64,000 nucleotides of DNA, from the NCBI GenBank assembly GCA_003669055.1, contig RAYB01000006.1:83188-147187 (forward strand). Direction: 5' to 3'. A program made the position numbers and the translations under genes. Shown here in pieces: positions 49,018-57,606 of the stretch. Below the pieces are notes generated by a model, which had not been told where the DNA came from, searched no databases, and was given only the letters and a program-made list of their open reading frames with translations. The DNA comes from a bacterium 1XD21-70. GTDB lineage: Bacteria; Bacillota; Clostridia; Lachnospirales; Lachnospiraceae. Within the stretch, counting starts at the first letter, position 1, and each line of letters starts with the position of its first letter.

Positions 49018-49229
49018 TCGAATGTACAGATTTTAACAGGCTTCGAAAAGGTCAGCGCGTCCGGAAGTATTACTATTCAGGAAGAACGCTGCTTCATAAG
49101 GATGGAACCGTTGAAAAAGGGCTTTATGGCGACGGTTTCGCATATGTCCGATGGGATAACGAAGAAGGACTGGATATAAATGTCAATATGTACGACGTTG
49201 TTTTGCTGAAGGAAAACGAAAAAGCATGA
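49014..49229 (+). CDS. Small lysogenic-region protein
   Basis: 71 residues, SH3-like beta pattern (GQRVRKYYYSGRTLLHKDGT, GFAYVRWDNEEGLDINVNMY). Coupled to the SWIM gene by ATGA overlap. No function recognised. Confidence 0.6.
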   Translation: MIECTDFNRLRKGQRVRKYYYSGRTLLHKDGTVEKGLYGDGFAYVRWDNEEGLDINVNMYDVVLLKENEKA

Positions 49230-49348
49230 TAAAAAACAGAAAAATAAAAACAGCCAGCCAGTGACGGCAATCACCGGCCGGCTTTAGAACCAGGAACCGA
49301 AAACAAGCGGCTTCCCAGCTGGAAATAAGCATATATATTATAGCATGG

Positions 49349-49380
49349 AAAGCCGCCAAAAATCAACGGCTTTCTTTTTT
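49349..49380 (+). terminator. Terminator before the integrase
   Basis: AAAGCCG (49349-49355) pairs with CGGCTTT (49367-49373), then TTTTTT. It separates the lysogenic small genes from the integrase. Confidence 0.65.
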
Positions 49381-49417
49381 ACGCCCTTTTTTCGGTTCAT
49401 GGAGAAGGGAAGGTCAT

Positions 49418-51106
49418 ATGAAAAGACAAAAGGCGGCGCTATATGTCCGCGTTTCTACCAGATACCAGGTTGATAAAGATAGTTTGCCATTCCAGCGGAA
49501 AAAGTTAAAAGAATATTGTAAGCTGCTGGAAATAGATAAGTTTGAAATATTCGAGGACGACGGATATTCAGGCAAAAACACCGATCGCCCACGCTTTCAA
49601 GAAATGATGGAACATATCAGGGCTGGCGGCTTTTCTCATTTAATCGTGTGGAAAGTTGACCGCATTTCCAGGAATCTTCTTGATTTCTCCACGATGTACA
49701 AAGAATTGAAAGATCATCATGTGACATTTATATCCATGAATGAACAATTTGACACATCGACCGCGATCGGGGAAGCTATGCTGAAAATCATTCTGATTTT
49801 TGCAGAATTAGAAAGAAACATGACTTCCGAACGTGTTACCGGGATCATGCTTGACCGGGCGGAAAGCGGCCTGTGGAATGGAGGGCTTCCGCCTTTAGGC
49901 TACAAAAAGGATCCGGAAAAGAAAAACTTAATCCCGGAACCGGAAGAAAAAGATAAGGTAAAAATGATTTTTGACTTGTACGAAAAATATCATTCATGTC
50001 ATAAGGTTGCGCGGTTCCTTCAGCAAAACGGAATAAAACCGAAATATAACACGGAATGGCTGCCGGAATACATCCGGCGAACACTCCGGAATGAAGCATA
50101 CATTGGAACGTATATATATAACCGCTGTGAATTTCACGGCCCGGAAAAGCCGAAATCTGAATGGATTGTAAAAGAAAATAATCATCAGGCAATCATCGAA
50201 AAGGATCAGTTTATCCGCTGTAATGAAATCATGGACAAAAACGCAAGTAGCCGCGACGTGTCCGAAATCAGGCAGACACGGCATATTCACGTTTTCGGCG
50301 GGAAAGTCAGCTGTAATCTATGCGGCGGCAATATGAACGCCGCGAAGGATAAACAGCGGGAAAACGGGCTTCGGCCGTCTGTTTATCGCTGCGGGCGCCG
50401 GGCGCGTCAAATGGATTGTGACAATAAACGGATGATCAGCGATCTTTCTTTGGGGCCGTTTATATTCAACTATGCCGCCAACCTTGCCAGGATTCAGAAA
50501 GATTGTAAAAACATTGATTCCCTGGAAAAGCTGGAATCCGCGCTTCTGGCCGGGCCTGAATTTGATAATGTGCGTGTATCTCCGGAAAGCCTGGAAATCA
50601 CTTTTTCAATGCTGCGGGATAAAAATATCAGCAAGGGCGCCTATGTGCCGGATATAGGGGAATCTGGCGCCCAGGAAGGCACATCCGAAGATCAGCTTGT
50701 CATATTAAAGCGTGAACGGGATAAACAGAAAAACGCTATTTCACGATTAACAGAATTATACATTTACGATCCGGACGCAATCACGAAGGAAGAGTATTCA
50801 GAAAGAAAGCGCGAATTGACCGCGAAAATACGTGACATTGAAAAACGCATTTCGGCCCTGAACGATGGCGGCGGCTCCGGCTCCGCTGATCTGTCTTTTA
50901 TAAAAAAGGCGTCGGCTTTTCTTGTGGCCCAGCATATCAATTCTAAAAATCATATTGATTATGTCCAGATAGCCGTTGACCTGGACGCGGGGATCCTGAA
51001 GGATTTTGTGGATCAGATTGTAAATGAAATATTCATCCAGGACGGCCGGATCGTCCGGATCCGTTTTGCCAGCGGTTTAGAACACAAATTTTTATATGAT
51101 GAATGA
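49418..51106 (+). CDS. Large serine integrase
   Basis: 562 residues. Resolvase domain: ALYVRVSTRYQVDKDSLPFQ with nucleophile Ser in VRVST, DGYSGKNTDRPRFQEMM, KVDRISRNL. Recombinase domain about 165-270 (PPLGYKKDPE, YIRRTLRNEAYIGTYIYN). Zinc ribbon CNLCGGNM...CGRR...CDNK, then coiled coil and C-terminal domain. It integrates phage DNA at a short core between attP and attB without host factors; excision needs a directionality factor, not recognised here. GAAGGGAAGG upstream of the ATG. It sits near the right end with attR 420 bp away. Confidence 0.95.
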   Translation: MKRQKAALYVRVSTRYQVDKDSLPFQRKKLKEYCKLLEIDKFEIFEDDGYSGKNTDRPRFQEMMEHIRAGGFSHLIVWKVDRISRNLLDFSTMYKELKDHHVTFISMNEQFDTSTAIGEAMLKIILIFAELERNMTSERVTGIMLDRAESGLWNGGLPPLGYKKDPEKKNLIPEPEEKDKVKMIFDLYEKYHSCHKVARFLQQNGIKPKYNTEWLPEYIRRTLRNEAYIGTYIYNRCEFHGPEKPKSEWIVKENNHQAIIEKDQFIRCNEIMDKNASSRDVSEIRQTRHIHVFGGKVSCNLCGGNMNAAKDKQRENGLRPSVYRCGRRARQMDCDNKRMISDLSLGPFIFNYAANLARIQKDCKNIDSLEKLESALLAGPEFDNVRVSPESLEITFSMLRDKNISKGAYVPDIGESGAQEGTSEDQLVILKRERDKQKNAISRLTELYIYDPDAITKEEYSERKRELTAKIRDIEKRISALNDGGGSGSADLSFIKKASAFLVAQHINSKNHIDYVQIAVDLDAGILKDFVDQIVNEIFIQDGRIVRIRFASGLEHKFLYDE

Positions 51107-51111
51107 TAAAG

Positions 51112-51136
51112 GGCCGCCAGCTGGCGGCCTGGTTTT
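51112..51136. terminator. Terminator after the integrase
   Basis: GGCCGCCAG/CTGGCGGCC, a 9-bp perfect palindrome (51112-51129), then TGGTTTTTATTT. Between convergent genes. Confidence 0.65.
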
Positions 51137-51462
51137 TATTTCCATTGCTGCCGCTTGCGTTCCTCTATAAACTCATGCAGCAATTCAGAATTTTTTATGT
51201 ATTGTTCCCGGTAATACTCGCGCACGCTGGAAATTTCTGCTTTGTCAACGTCCTTTTGCTTCAGCTGTGCGGAAAATTTGTTGTCGAAAATTATCCCCTG
51301 AAGAATCAGTATTTCGTATTCGTGCGCCTGTTGTAAATCTTTAGCTGCCGAAATGTACGATTCTATATAAGCGGAACTGGCGCCACATCCTGAAATATAT
51401 CCGGGGATCTGCCTAATATCATCATACATTTTTTCTATAATCTTTTCATGTTCTTTTTTCAT
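51136..51462 (-). CDS. Last prophage gene, unknown function
   Basis: 108 residues, helical and charged (MKKEHEKIIEKMYDDIRQIP... EFIEERKRQQWK). Convergent with the integrase and 60 bp from attR. No family recognised. Genes in this place sometimes code for the recombination directionality factor, but its size and sequence give no proof. Confidence 0.6.
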   Translation of the reverse strand: MKKEHEKIIEKMYDDIRQIPGYISGCGASSAYIESYISAAKDLQQAHEYEILILQGIIFDNKFSAQLKQKDVDKAEISSVREYYREQYIKNSELLHEFIEERKRQQWK

Positions 51463-51501
51463 CCTGGCCCCTTCCTGGAAATGCTGATTTTGCGGGCTTT
51501 T

Positions 51502-51660
51502 CTAATCTTGTTTACTCAAACGGACGGATTCCCCCACTACTCCCAAGGTTTTACCTTTTTCAATAGAAAAGGAGATATTGTCCACGGCCTGAAGCGGGCC
51601 GCGGGGGGTATCAAAATATTTCTTAAGGTTTCGGACTTCCAGTAACCCTTGATGTTCCAT
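51502..51660 (-). pseudogene. 5' part of interrupted oppF-like gene
   Basis: 52 codons from ATG 51660: [20 protein letters not shown] ... LGVVGES is the start of an OppF/DppF ATPase up to the Walker A loop. After attR the frame reads seven phage-derived codons (VRLSKQD) and stops at 51502. The ATG overlaps the stop of oppD. The rest of the gene is at 1-65. The truncated protein cannot bind ATP. Confidence 0.92.
51525..51533. other. attR core of the prophage
   Basis: CGGATTCCC, equal to 57-65. Reconstructed attB (minus strand) reads GTGGGGGAATCCGGATGCGG, coding VGESGC of the P-loop. Reconstructed attP has symmetrical arms: TTACTCA ... CGGgaatCCG ... TGAGTAA, as expected for a serine integrase site. 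Confidence 0.87.
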
Positions 51661-52646
51661 TAATCCATTCCCCCCTTTTCGGCTTCCTTCTCTGCTTTAA
51701 AACAACGTACTTTATGGCGGTCTCCCACGGAAATAAACTGTGGGTGTTCCTTGCCGCACCTTTCAAATGCATATTTGCACCTGTCTGCAAAGGGGCAGCC
51801 GGTTCTCTGTATGGTGGGATCCGGCATCAGGCCGTCGATGGGGCTTAGGCGGTGCACATTTAGGTGCACCTGGGGGATTGCCCCCAAAAGCCCTTCGGTA
51901 TAGGGATGGAGGGTACGTTTATAAATATCGTGGACAGTGCCAAACTCGACCACCTCCCCGGCATAGATGATTGCCACCTTCTCACACATTTGAGCCACCA
52001 CGCCAAGGTCATGGGTGATCAGGAGGGTAGCGGTATGGTATTTGTCCCGCAGCCTGCGCATCATCTCCAGCACCTGGGCCTGGATGGTTACGTCAAGCGC
52101 GGTAGTTGGCTCGTCCGCAATCAGCACCCTGGGGTTACAAGCCAGCGCGATTGCAATGACTACCCTCTGCTTCATGCCGCCGGAAAACTGGTGGGGGAAG
52201 TCGCTTGCCCGTTCTGCAGGGATTCCCACGGTTTCCAACATTTCCAGAGCCTTTCTTTTTGCCTCTTCCTTCGGGCATTTTTCATGGACGCCGATCACCT
52301 CTGCGATCTGATCCCCCACACGCATGACAGGGTTTAGGGAGGACATGGGATCCTGGAAAATCATGGAGATCTGGTTCCCTCTCACTGCCCGTATTTCGCT
52401 GTCACTGGCCGTCAGGAGGTTTTTCCCGTCAAATTCAATGACTCCTCCTTCGATCTTCCCGGGAGGGTTGGGGATCAGGCGCATAATACTTTTGGCCAGG
52501 GTAGTCTTCCCGGCTCCGGTCTCCCCTACGAGCCCTAAGGTCTCCCCGTCATCCAGTTCCAGGTCCACATGGTTTAAGGCATAGACGGTTCCGTCCTCGG
52601 TATGGTATTGTACCTGCAGGTCTTTAATTTCTAATAAATGGCTCAT
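51660..52646 (-). CDS. oppD: Oligopeptide/dipeptide ABC transporter ATPase OppD
   Basis: 328 residues: Walker [18 protein letters not shown]-loop, signature [19 protein letters not shown], Walker [14 protein letters not shown], and the C-terminal CxxAxRCxxA-type Cys cluster ([15 protein letters not shown]) of the OppD/DppD family that can bind an FeS cluster. It pairs with OppF; here OppF is broken by the prophage, and this copy keeps complete motifs. Confidence 0.93.
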   Translation of the reverse strand: MSHLLEIKDLQVQYHTEDGTVYALNHVDLELDDGETLGLVGETGAGKTTLAKSIMRLIPNPPGKIEGGVIEFDGKNLLTASDSEIRAVRGNQISMIFQDPMSSLNPVMRVGDQIAEVIGVHEKCPKEEAKRKALEMLETVGIPAERASDFPHQFSGGMKQRVVIAIALACNPRVLIADEPTTALDVTIQAQVLEMMRRLRDKYHTATLLITHDLGVVAQMCEKVAIIYAGEVVEFGTVHDIYKRTLHPYTEGLLGAIPQVHLNVHRLSPIDGLMPDPTIQRTGCPFADRCKYAFERCGKEHPQFISVGDRHKVRCFKAEKEAEKGGMD

Positions 52647-52659
52647 CCGTTTCCCCTCC

Positions 52660-53574
52660 TTATCGTTTCAGCTTGGGATCGAGGGCATCACGCAGGCCGT
52701 CGCCGAACAGATTGAATGCGATTACTGCAAGGATCAAAAACAAACCGGGAAACACCGAAATGTGCCATGCATCCCTCATGTAGGTCCTGGCCGTGGTCAG
52801 AATTGCCCCCCACTCCGGCTGGGGCGGCTGCACGCCTAATCCCAGATAGGAAAGTCCTGCCACGGCAAGGATGGAATCCCCGATACCCAGGGAGACCTGA
52901 ACCAGGATAGGGGCGAGGGCGTTCGGCAGGATGTAGCCAAACAGGATGGTGAAATCATTGGCGCCCACGGCGCGGGCAGCTTCCACAAATTCATTGTCTT
53001 TTACTGTCAGGACAGCAGCGCGGGCAATTCGGGCATATTTGGCAATGCCGGATACGGCCAGAGCCAGCAAGAGGTTCATGGTGCTTGTCCCCAGGGCGGC
53101 CACGATTGCCATGGCTAAAAGCATATAGGGCACAGCCAGCAGCACATCCATGATGCGCATGATCGCATTATCCACCTTACCGCCATAGAAGGCAGCAACC
53201 ATCCCAAAGGGGGCGCCCATGACCACTGACATGGCAATTGCCACCACACCGATGGCAAAGGATAACTTGGTTCCCCACAGGATCCTTAAAAGAAGGTCGC
53301 GGCCAAATTCATCACAGCCAAACAAGTGGGCCATGCTGGGCTTGGCCAGGCGAAGGGAAAGATCCTGTTTGATAATATACTCGTTATAAAAAGAATAGTT
53401 CGTAATCTGGTCAATGGCCATCGTCGTAAGGATGGTAACAATGAATAAAACGATAATCACCAACCCGGCCACAGCCAGCCTGTTGTGCTTAAACTGGATA
53501 ACCGACTGCTTCCACAGGGAGCGGACATTGCCCTCCTGCCCATGTGGGTTCTCTGTCTGATGAAATGTACTCAT
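52660..53574 (-). CDS. oppC: ABC transporter permease OppC
   Basis: 304 residues from ATG 53574, overlapping the oppB stop (ATGA). Six membrane segments, N-terminal OppC_N helix (VAGLVIIVLFIVTILTTMAI) and EAA loop (EFVEAARAVGANDFTILFGYILPNALAPILV, shown in part). Forms the pore with OppB. Confidence 0.92.
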   Translation of the reverse strand: MSTFHQTENPHGQEGNVRSLWKQSVIQFKHNRLAVAGLVIIVLFIVTILTTMAIDQITNYSFYNEYIIKQDLSLRLAKPSMAHLFGCDEFGRDLLLRILWGTKLSFAIGVVAIAMSVVMGAPFGMVAAFYGGKVDNAIMRIMDVLLAVPYMLLAMAIVAALGTSTMNLLLALAVSGIAKYARIARAAVLTVKDNEFVEAARAVGANDFTILFGYILPNALAPILVQVSLGIGDSILAVAGLSYLGLGVQPPQPEWGAILTTARTYMRDAWHISVFPGLFLILAVIAFNLFGDGLRDALDPKLKR

Positions 53575-54539
53575 TTTTTCTTTGCCCTCTTCCATGTTGA
53601 TTGGTATTCAGACTTGATCCTGGGATCCAAAAATGCATACAGAAGATCCACAACCAGGTTGACAAGGGTGAATAGGATTGCTAAGGTAACAACGCTCCCC
53701 AGTACAGCCGGGGTGTCTTTGTAGGAAATGGAGTCTACCACAAAGCGCCCAACCCCTGGCCAGGAGAAGATCGACTCTGTCAGGACAGAACCGCCTAAGA
53801 GCGTCCCGAAGTTCAGGCCGACTACGGTGACAATGGGGATCAGGGCATTTTTGAGCATATGCTTCCAGATCACAGCCTGCTCGGTCAGGCCTTTTGCCCG
53901 GGCCATGTCAATATAATCCTGCCGCACAACTTCCAGCACGGAGGATCTGGTGGTTCTGGCAATCAGCGCGGCATAGCCGCAGCCCAAGGTCAGCGTGGGA
54001 AGGATTAGGCTGATTACATTATCGGGAAAGCCGCGCTGCATCCCGGAAGAGGGGAGCCAGCCTAGGTTCAGCGAAAAGATAATGACTAAAATCAAAGCGA
54101 ACCAGAAGGTGGGCACTGCCATCAAAAAGAGGGTGATGAACATCGTGACGTTGTCCAGCTTGGAATACTGCTTGATTGCAGAGATAATCCCTACCGGGAT
54201 GCCGACTGCTACGGAAAAGATAATGCCGGAGGAAGCCAGCACAACCGTGTTGCCAAGGCGCCCGAGAATCAGTTCAAAGACATCCTTCCCGTTGCGGTAA
54301 GAGGTGCCTAAGTCTCCGTGGAGCAGCCCTAAAAGAAAACGGCCGTACCGTATCAGGAAAGGGTCATTGAGCCCCATGGACTCACGCAGGGAGGCCAGGG
54401 CAGCCTCGGTGGCATTGCTGCCAAGGATGATTCGGGCCGGGTCGCCTGGGGCAAAATCCATGATTGTAAATACCAAAAAGGTTGCCCCGATGAGCACCGG
54501 GATTGCCATGATAATCCGTTTTAATATGTATCGAAACAT
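53571..54539 (-). CDS. oppB: ABC transporter permease OppB
   Basis: 322 residues, MFRYILKRIIMAIPVLIGAT start typical of OppB/DppB, six membrane helices, EAA loop (DYIDMARAKGLTEQAVIWKH). Second gene after the peptidase. Confidence 0.92.
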   Translation of the reverse strand: MFRYILKRIIMAIPVLIGATFLVFTIMDFAPGDPARIILGSNATEAALASLRESMGLNDPFLIRYGRFLLGLLHGDLGTSYRNGKDVFELILGRLGNTVVLASSGIIFSVAVGIPVGIISAIKQYSKLDNVTMFITLFLMAVPTFWFALILVIIFSLNLGWLPSSGMQRGFPDNVISLILPTLTLGCGYAALIARTTRSSVLEVVRQDYIDMARAKGLTEQAVIWKHMLKNALIPIVTVVGLNFGTLLGGSVLTESIFSWPGVGRFVVDSISYKDTPAVLGSVVTLAILFTLVNLVVDLLYAFLDPRIKSEYQSTWKRAKKK

Positions 54540-54554
54540 GTTTACCGTCCTTTC

Positions 54555-56321
54555 TTACTGTGCCTGCCAGCGGTATAGCTGAAGTTCGATTGCCTCACAG
54601 ATCCCGTCCAGCTGGAAGACCATCCGGTTTTTCTGACGCACAAAATCAGTACAGGACATCAGGTAACGCTCCTTAGGGGTATTATCCCTGCGGACACCCA
54701 AAAGGGAAGAAAATACTCCGTAAGGGAAATGCTCCACGGCATAATCATGTCCATAGGGGCTGGTATAGGTGAATTTTAAGCGAACCAACTCCCCGGCTGT
54801 CCGGATAAGGATATCATCGGTATCGGAATGGTTTTTTACGGCATCAGCCAGCCGGTCCACGGCCAGGCGGGTTCGTCCGATGGCAGCAAGCACAGGGCTT
54901 ACATCAAAATCAGGATCCAGGCGTCTGGAAAATGCCTCAAAATATGCCTTCATTTCATCCATGAAGCCAGCCATATCCAAAGGCAGGGGATCGGCCATGG
55001 CATAGCGGCATACCAGGCGGGCGGCGATCTCACAGTCCCTTGCGAGGACGTCCTCCCCGATCTTATCCAGGGTATCTTCCTTTGTGTGCCACCAGTAGAA
55101 GGGGCCGCCTACGCCAAAAGCCGCCGGTACCGGCACAGGGTCTAAGATATCCCTTGTCTGGCAGGGCAGGGGCATCTCTTCCTTATCGATATAAAACTGA
55201 GGCGCAATGGATACCGGGGTCAGGGTGCCCCAGAAAGTCTGGTCGCTGGAACGGTCCAGGGCGCGGTAGGGAAGGGGCTTTCTTTGGTTGTAGGAAGAAA
55301 GGAATTCGTCGTTGAAGGCGGCTCCCTCCATGCCGCTCATGTCAAACCGGACAGCGTTGCTCCCCTTGCATCCGCAGATATCCATATTGATATGTGCCAC
55401 GCAATTCTTCCGCAGGTATTCATAATAATGGTCGCAATACCAGGTGGAGCCGGAATAGCGCCCGTCAGAATGGCCGGACCACCAGGCCACAACCACAGTG
55501 CGGTTCAGCCGGTCCTGGTGCTTTTTTAAGGCGCGGGCTGTCTCCAGCATTAAGACATTGGCGGCGCCGTTGTCGGTCATGCCTTCATACCAGGAGTCAT
55601 AATGCCCGCTGAGAAGGACGAATTTCTCGCTTTTCCCGGAAATGGTGGCCACCGGGATGCTGGATTCCACGATACGGTTGTCCATCTCAATATCCAGCCT
55701 TACTTCCAAGGAGCCATTGGCAGCCAGTTCTTTAAGCCAGAGCCCGTCCTTCTCAATCACCTGCACGCAGGGGAGATAGGGGTACAAGTCCCTGTCCCGG
55801 CTGCCCGGCATTCCCCAGACGCCGCCCATGGTATCGTGGTGGAGCAGGTCTTTTGGCCAGATAGCGATCACGCCGGATGCCCCTGCCCTGGCGGCTTCAT
55901 AATAGAAGGAAAAGGAGATATCATAAGTCAGGATAATCTTTCCTTGCATCCCCTGGTAGCGTTTTTCTGACTCCAGACCGGTCAGTGTATCCTGCATACA
56001 CCATTCATCCCATAAAAGTTCTCCTTTAAGGCCATGGGCTTCCCCGCTATAGACAGTGGCAATTGCTTCCATGCGGCAGGCTTTTGGCCCATCGACGGAG
56101 ACACCGGCCGTAATAGGCAGGCTCCTAAGCAGCTGATAGCGAAGCCGTTCATATGGAATATCAGCCTTATTTAATTCGCTGCACAGATAGTCTGCCGCAG
56201 CTTCCCCTTGCTGGGAGCCTGAGTAACGTTCCAGCTTGCTGAATGCCTCTGCATCCCGTTTCATCCGGCTCAGATCCAGTTCATCTCGTATTGCCTTTTC
56301 CAATTCATCATATGTATTCAT
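54555..56321 (-). CDS. M28-family metallopeptidase
   Basis: 588 residues. A PA-like domain inserted near 150-220 (GASGVIAIWPKDLLHHDTMG), then the M28 catalytic domain: LLSGHYDSWYEGMTDNGAAN gives zinc His and bridging Asp, WWSGHSDGRYSGSTWY, HINMDICG a zinc Asp. No signal peptide, so cytoplasmic. First gene of the opp operon, suggesting that it hydrolyses imported peptides. Confidence 0.85.
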   Translation of the reverse strand: MNTYDELEKAIRDELDLSRMKRDAEAFSKLERYSGSQQGEAAADYLCSELNKADIPYERLRYQLLRSLPITAGVSVDGPKACRMEAIATVYSGEAHGLKGELLWDEWCMQDTLTGLESEKRYQGMQGKIILTYDISFSFYYEAARAGASGVIAIWPKDLLHHDTMGGVWGMPGSRDRDLYPYLPCVQVIEKDGLWLKELAANGSLEVRLDIEMDNRIVESSIPVATISGKSEKFVLLSGHYDSWYEGMTDNGAANVLMLETARALKKHQDRLNRTVVVAWWSGHSDGRYSGSTWYCDHYYEYLRKNCVAHINMDICGCKGSNAVRFDMSGMEGAAFNDEFLSSYNQRKPLPYRALDRSSDQTFWGTLTPVSIAPQFYIDKEEMPLPCQTRDILDPVPVPAAFGVGGPFYWWHTKEDTLDKIGEDVLARDCEIAARLVCRYAMADPLPLDMAGFMDEMKAYFEAFSRRLDPDFDVSPVLAAIGRTRLAVDRLADAVKNHSDTDDILIRTAGELVRLKFTYTSPYGHDYAVEHFPYGVFSSLLGVRRDNTPKERYLMSCTDFVRQKNRMVFQLDGICEAIELQLYRWQAQ

Positions 56322-56381
56322 TATGGCTCCCCCCGGGTTTTTCGCACAATCGCGTTAATGTGTTAAAAACAAATATGATTA

Positions 56382-56410
56382 ATTATAAGTATTCTGTATA
56401 ACATCGTCAA
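56382..56410 (-). promoter_or_regulatory. Promoter of the peptidase-opp operon
   Basis: On the minus strand TTGACG (56405-56410), 17 bp, TATAAT (56382-56387), about 60 bp before the peptidase ATG. Confidence 0.7.
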
Positions 56411-56487
56411 CTGATTTTTTCAAAAAATATGAAGTTTTCCTGGTGTTTTTGGAGAAATCTGTAAGAAAAGGCAGGATATTCTCTGCA

Positions 56488-57606
56488 TTATTGCATGACG
56501 ATGTCATAAGTCATTTTTCCAAGCAGTTCTTTGTGGAACTGGTTTTTATCCAGGCTCGTCCCATAGACCAGGCGATTTTTCTCTTCTTCTGAAAGAGGGA
56601 TTTTATCCAGCATCCGGCTCAGTTTTTTTGAATAGCTTCCCGAATGCAGGTAACGTTTTTGCAGGATGCGCTGTATATGCGGTTTATGGTATTGATATAC
56701 ATCATCCAGGTGGAAGAGTTGGAGGTTCTGCCGGATCTTATCTGCTTTTTCGGCAGGGGCAAAGGGGGAGATTTTCCAATGGAGGGTGAAGCTGTCTTTG
56801 TATCCAAGGAGGGCGGCGGCTTCATGGGCAGTGATTTCTAAAATACAGTCGTCATCGAAGCCGGCCTCCTGCGGGGACAAAAGTTTTCGGTTGTATTGGC
56901 GCTTGAAGAGTTGGTTGCACGGTTTGCATACCGGAATTAAGTTCCATAAAGATAAAGAAAACAAGGGATAATAGCTCTGGGGATAAAAATGGTCCAGGTC
57001 GCCAAGATATGGTTTTTTCCCGGCGAGGGAAACCGTATGGATATACTGGCGGTTGCAGTAAGGGCATACGGGCACATCCATTTTTCGGAACAGTTCGTGG
57101 CGGGTCTCCTGGGACATCATGGAATAATCAAAGAACTCCCGGATCAGTAGGTTGGCATCCAGCAGGCACTGGGCTGCGGCTTTTTTCAGCTGGCTGAAAT
57201 TTGCCCAGGAGCGGATAAGTTCATCCGGGGAGGAGGAGAGCCCGTCAATCAGGGTCTCCAAATAAAAGCCCATATGCTGCCCCAGGTAGTTTTGGCGCAA
57301 TTTAGGGTATTCCCAGTAGAAGCGGGATTTTTTTGCCTGCTCTTCCAGAAGGGGATAATAGGCTACAAAATCACAAAGCTTTCCATATTCTTTGATCCAG
57401 GCATATGTTTTTTCCAGTGCAGGCCGTTCTCTGAGCAGGATGTCATCAAGATTTTTGGGGGTTATTGCAAAGAGGGAATCCCACAGACCCTGCAAGTTGG
57501 GCCGAAGCAAACCAGGCTTTTTGGAAGGTTTTGCCCAGAAAGCACGGATTTGGCCGGCATACCAGTGCTGTAATTTTTTATCGTTTTGGTAATTCAGATA
57601 GATCAT
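56488..57606 (-). CDS. HNH endonuclease, PtuB-like
   Basis: 372 residues. The HNH core is in the middle: CPYCNRQYIHT, GDLDHFYPQSYYPLFSLSLW NLIPVCKPCN, giving the zinc Cys4 and the catalytic His (LDHF). This form (DHF.P.S.yP..s.s..NL.P.C..CN) is like PtuB of Septu. It overlaps the ATPase gene by 4 bases (ATGA). The pair is the layout of Septu anti-phage systems, in which the nuclease acts when the ATPase senses infection. Family not proven. Confidence 0.75.
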   Translation of the reverse strand: MIYLNYQNDKKLQHWYAGQIRAFWAKPSKKPGLLRPNLQGLWDSLFAITPKNLDDILLRERPALEKTYAWIKEYGKLCDFVAYYPLLEEQAKKSRFYWEYPKLRQNYLGQHMGFYLETLIDGLSSSPDELIRSWANFSQLKKAAAQCLLDANLLIREFFDYSMMSQETRHELFRKMDVPVCPYCNRQYIHTVSLAGKKPYLGDLDHFYPQSYYPLFSLSLWNLIPVCKPCNQLFKRQYNRKLLSPQEAGFDDDCILEITAHEAAALLGYKDSFTLHWKISPFAPAEKADKIRQNLQLFHLDDVYQYHKPHIQRILQKRYLHSGSYSKKLSRMLDKIPLSEEEKNRLVYGTSLDKNQFHKELLGKMTYDIVMQ

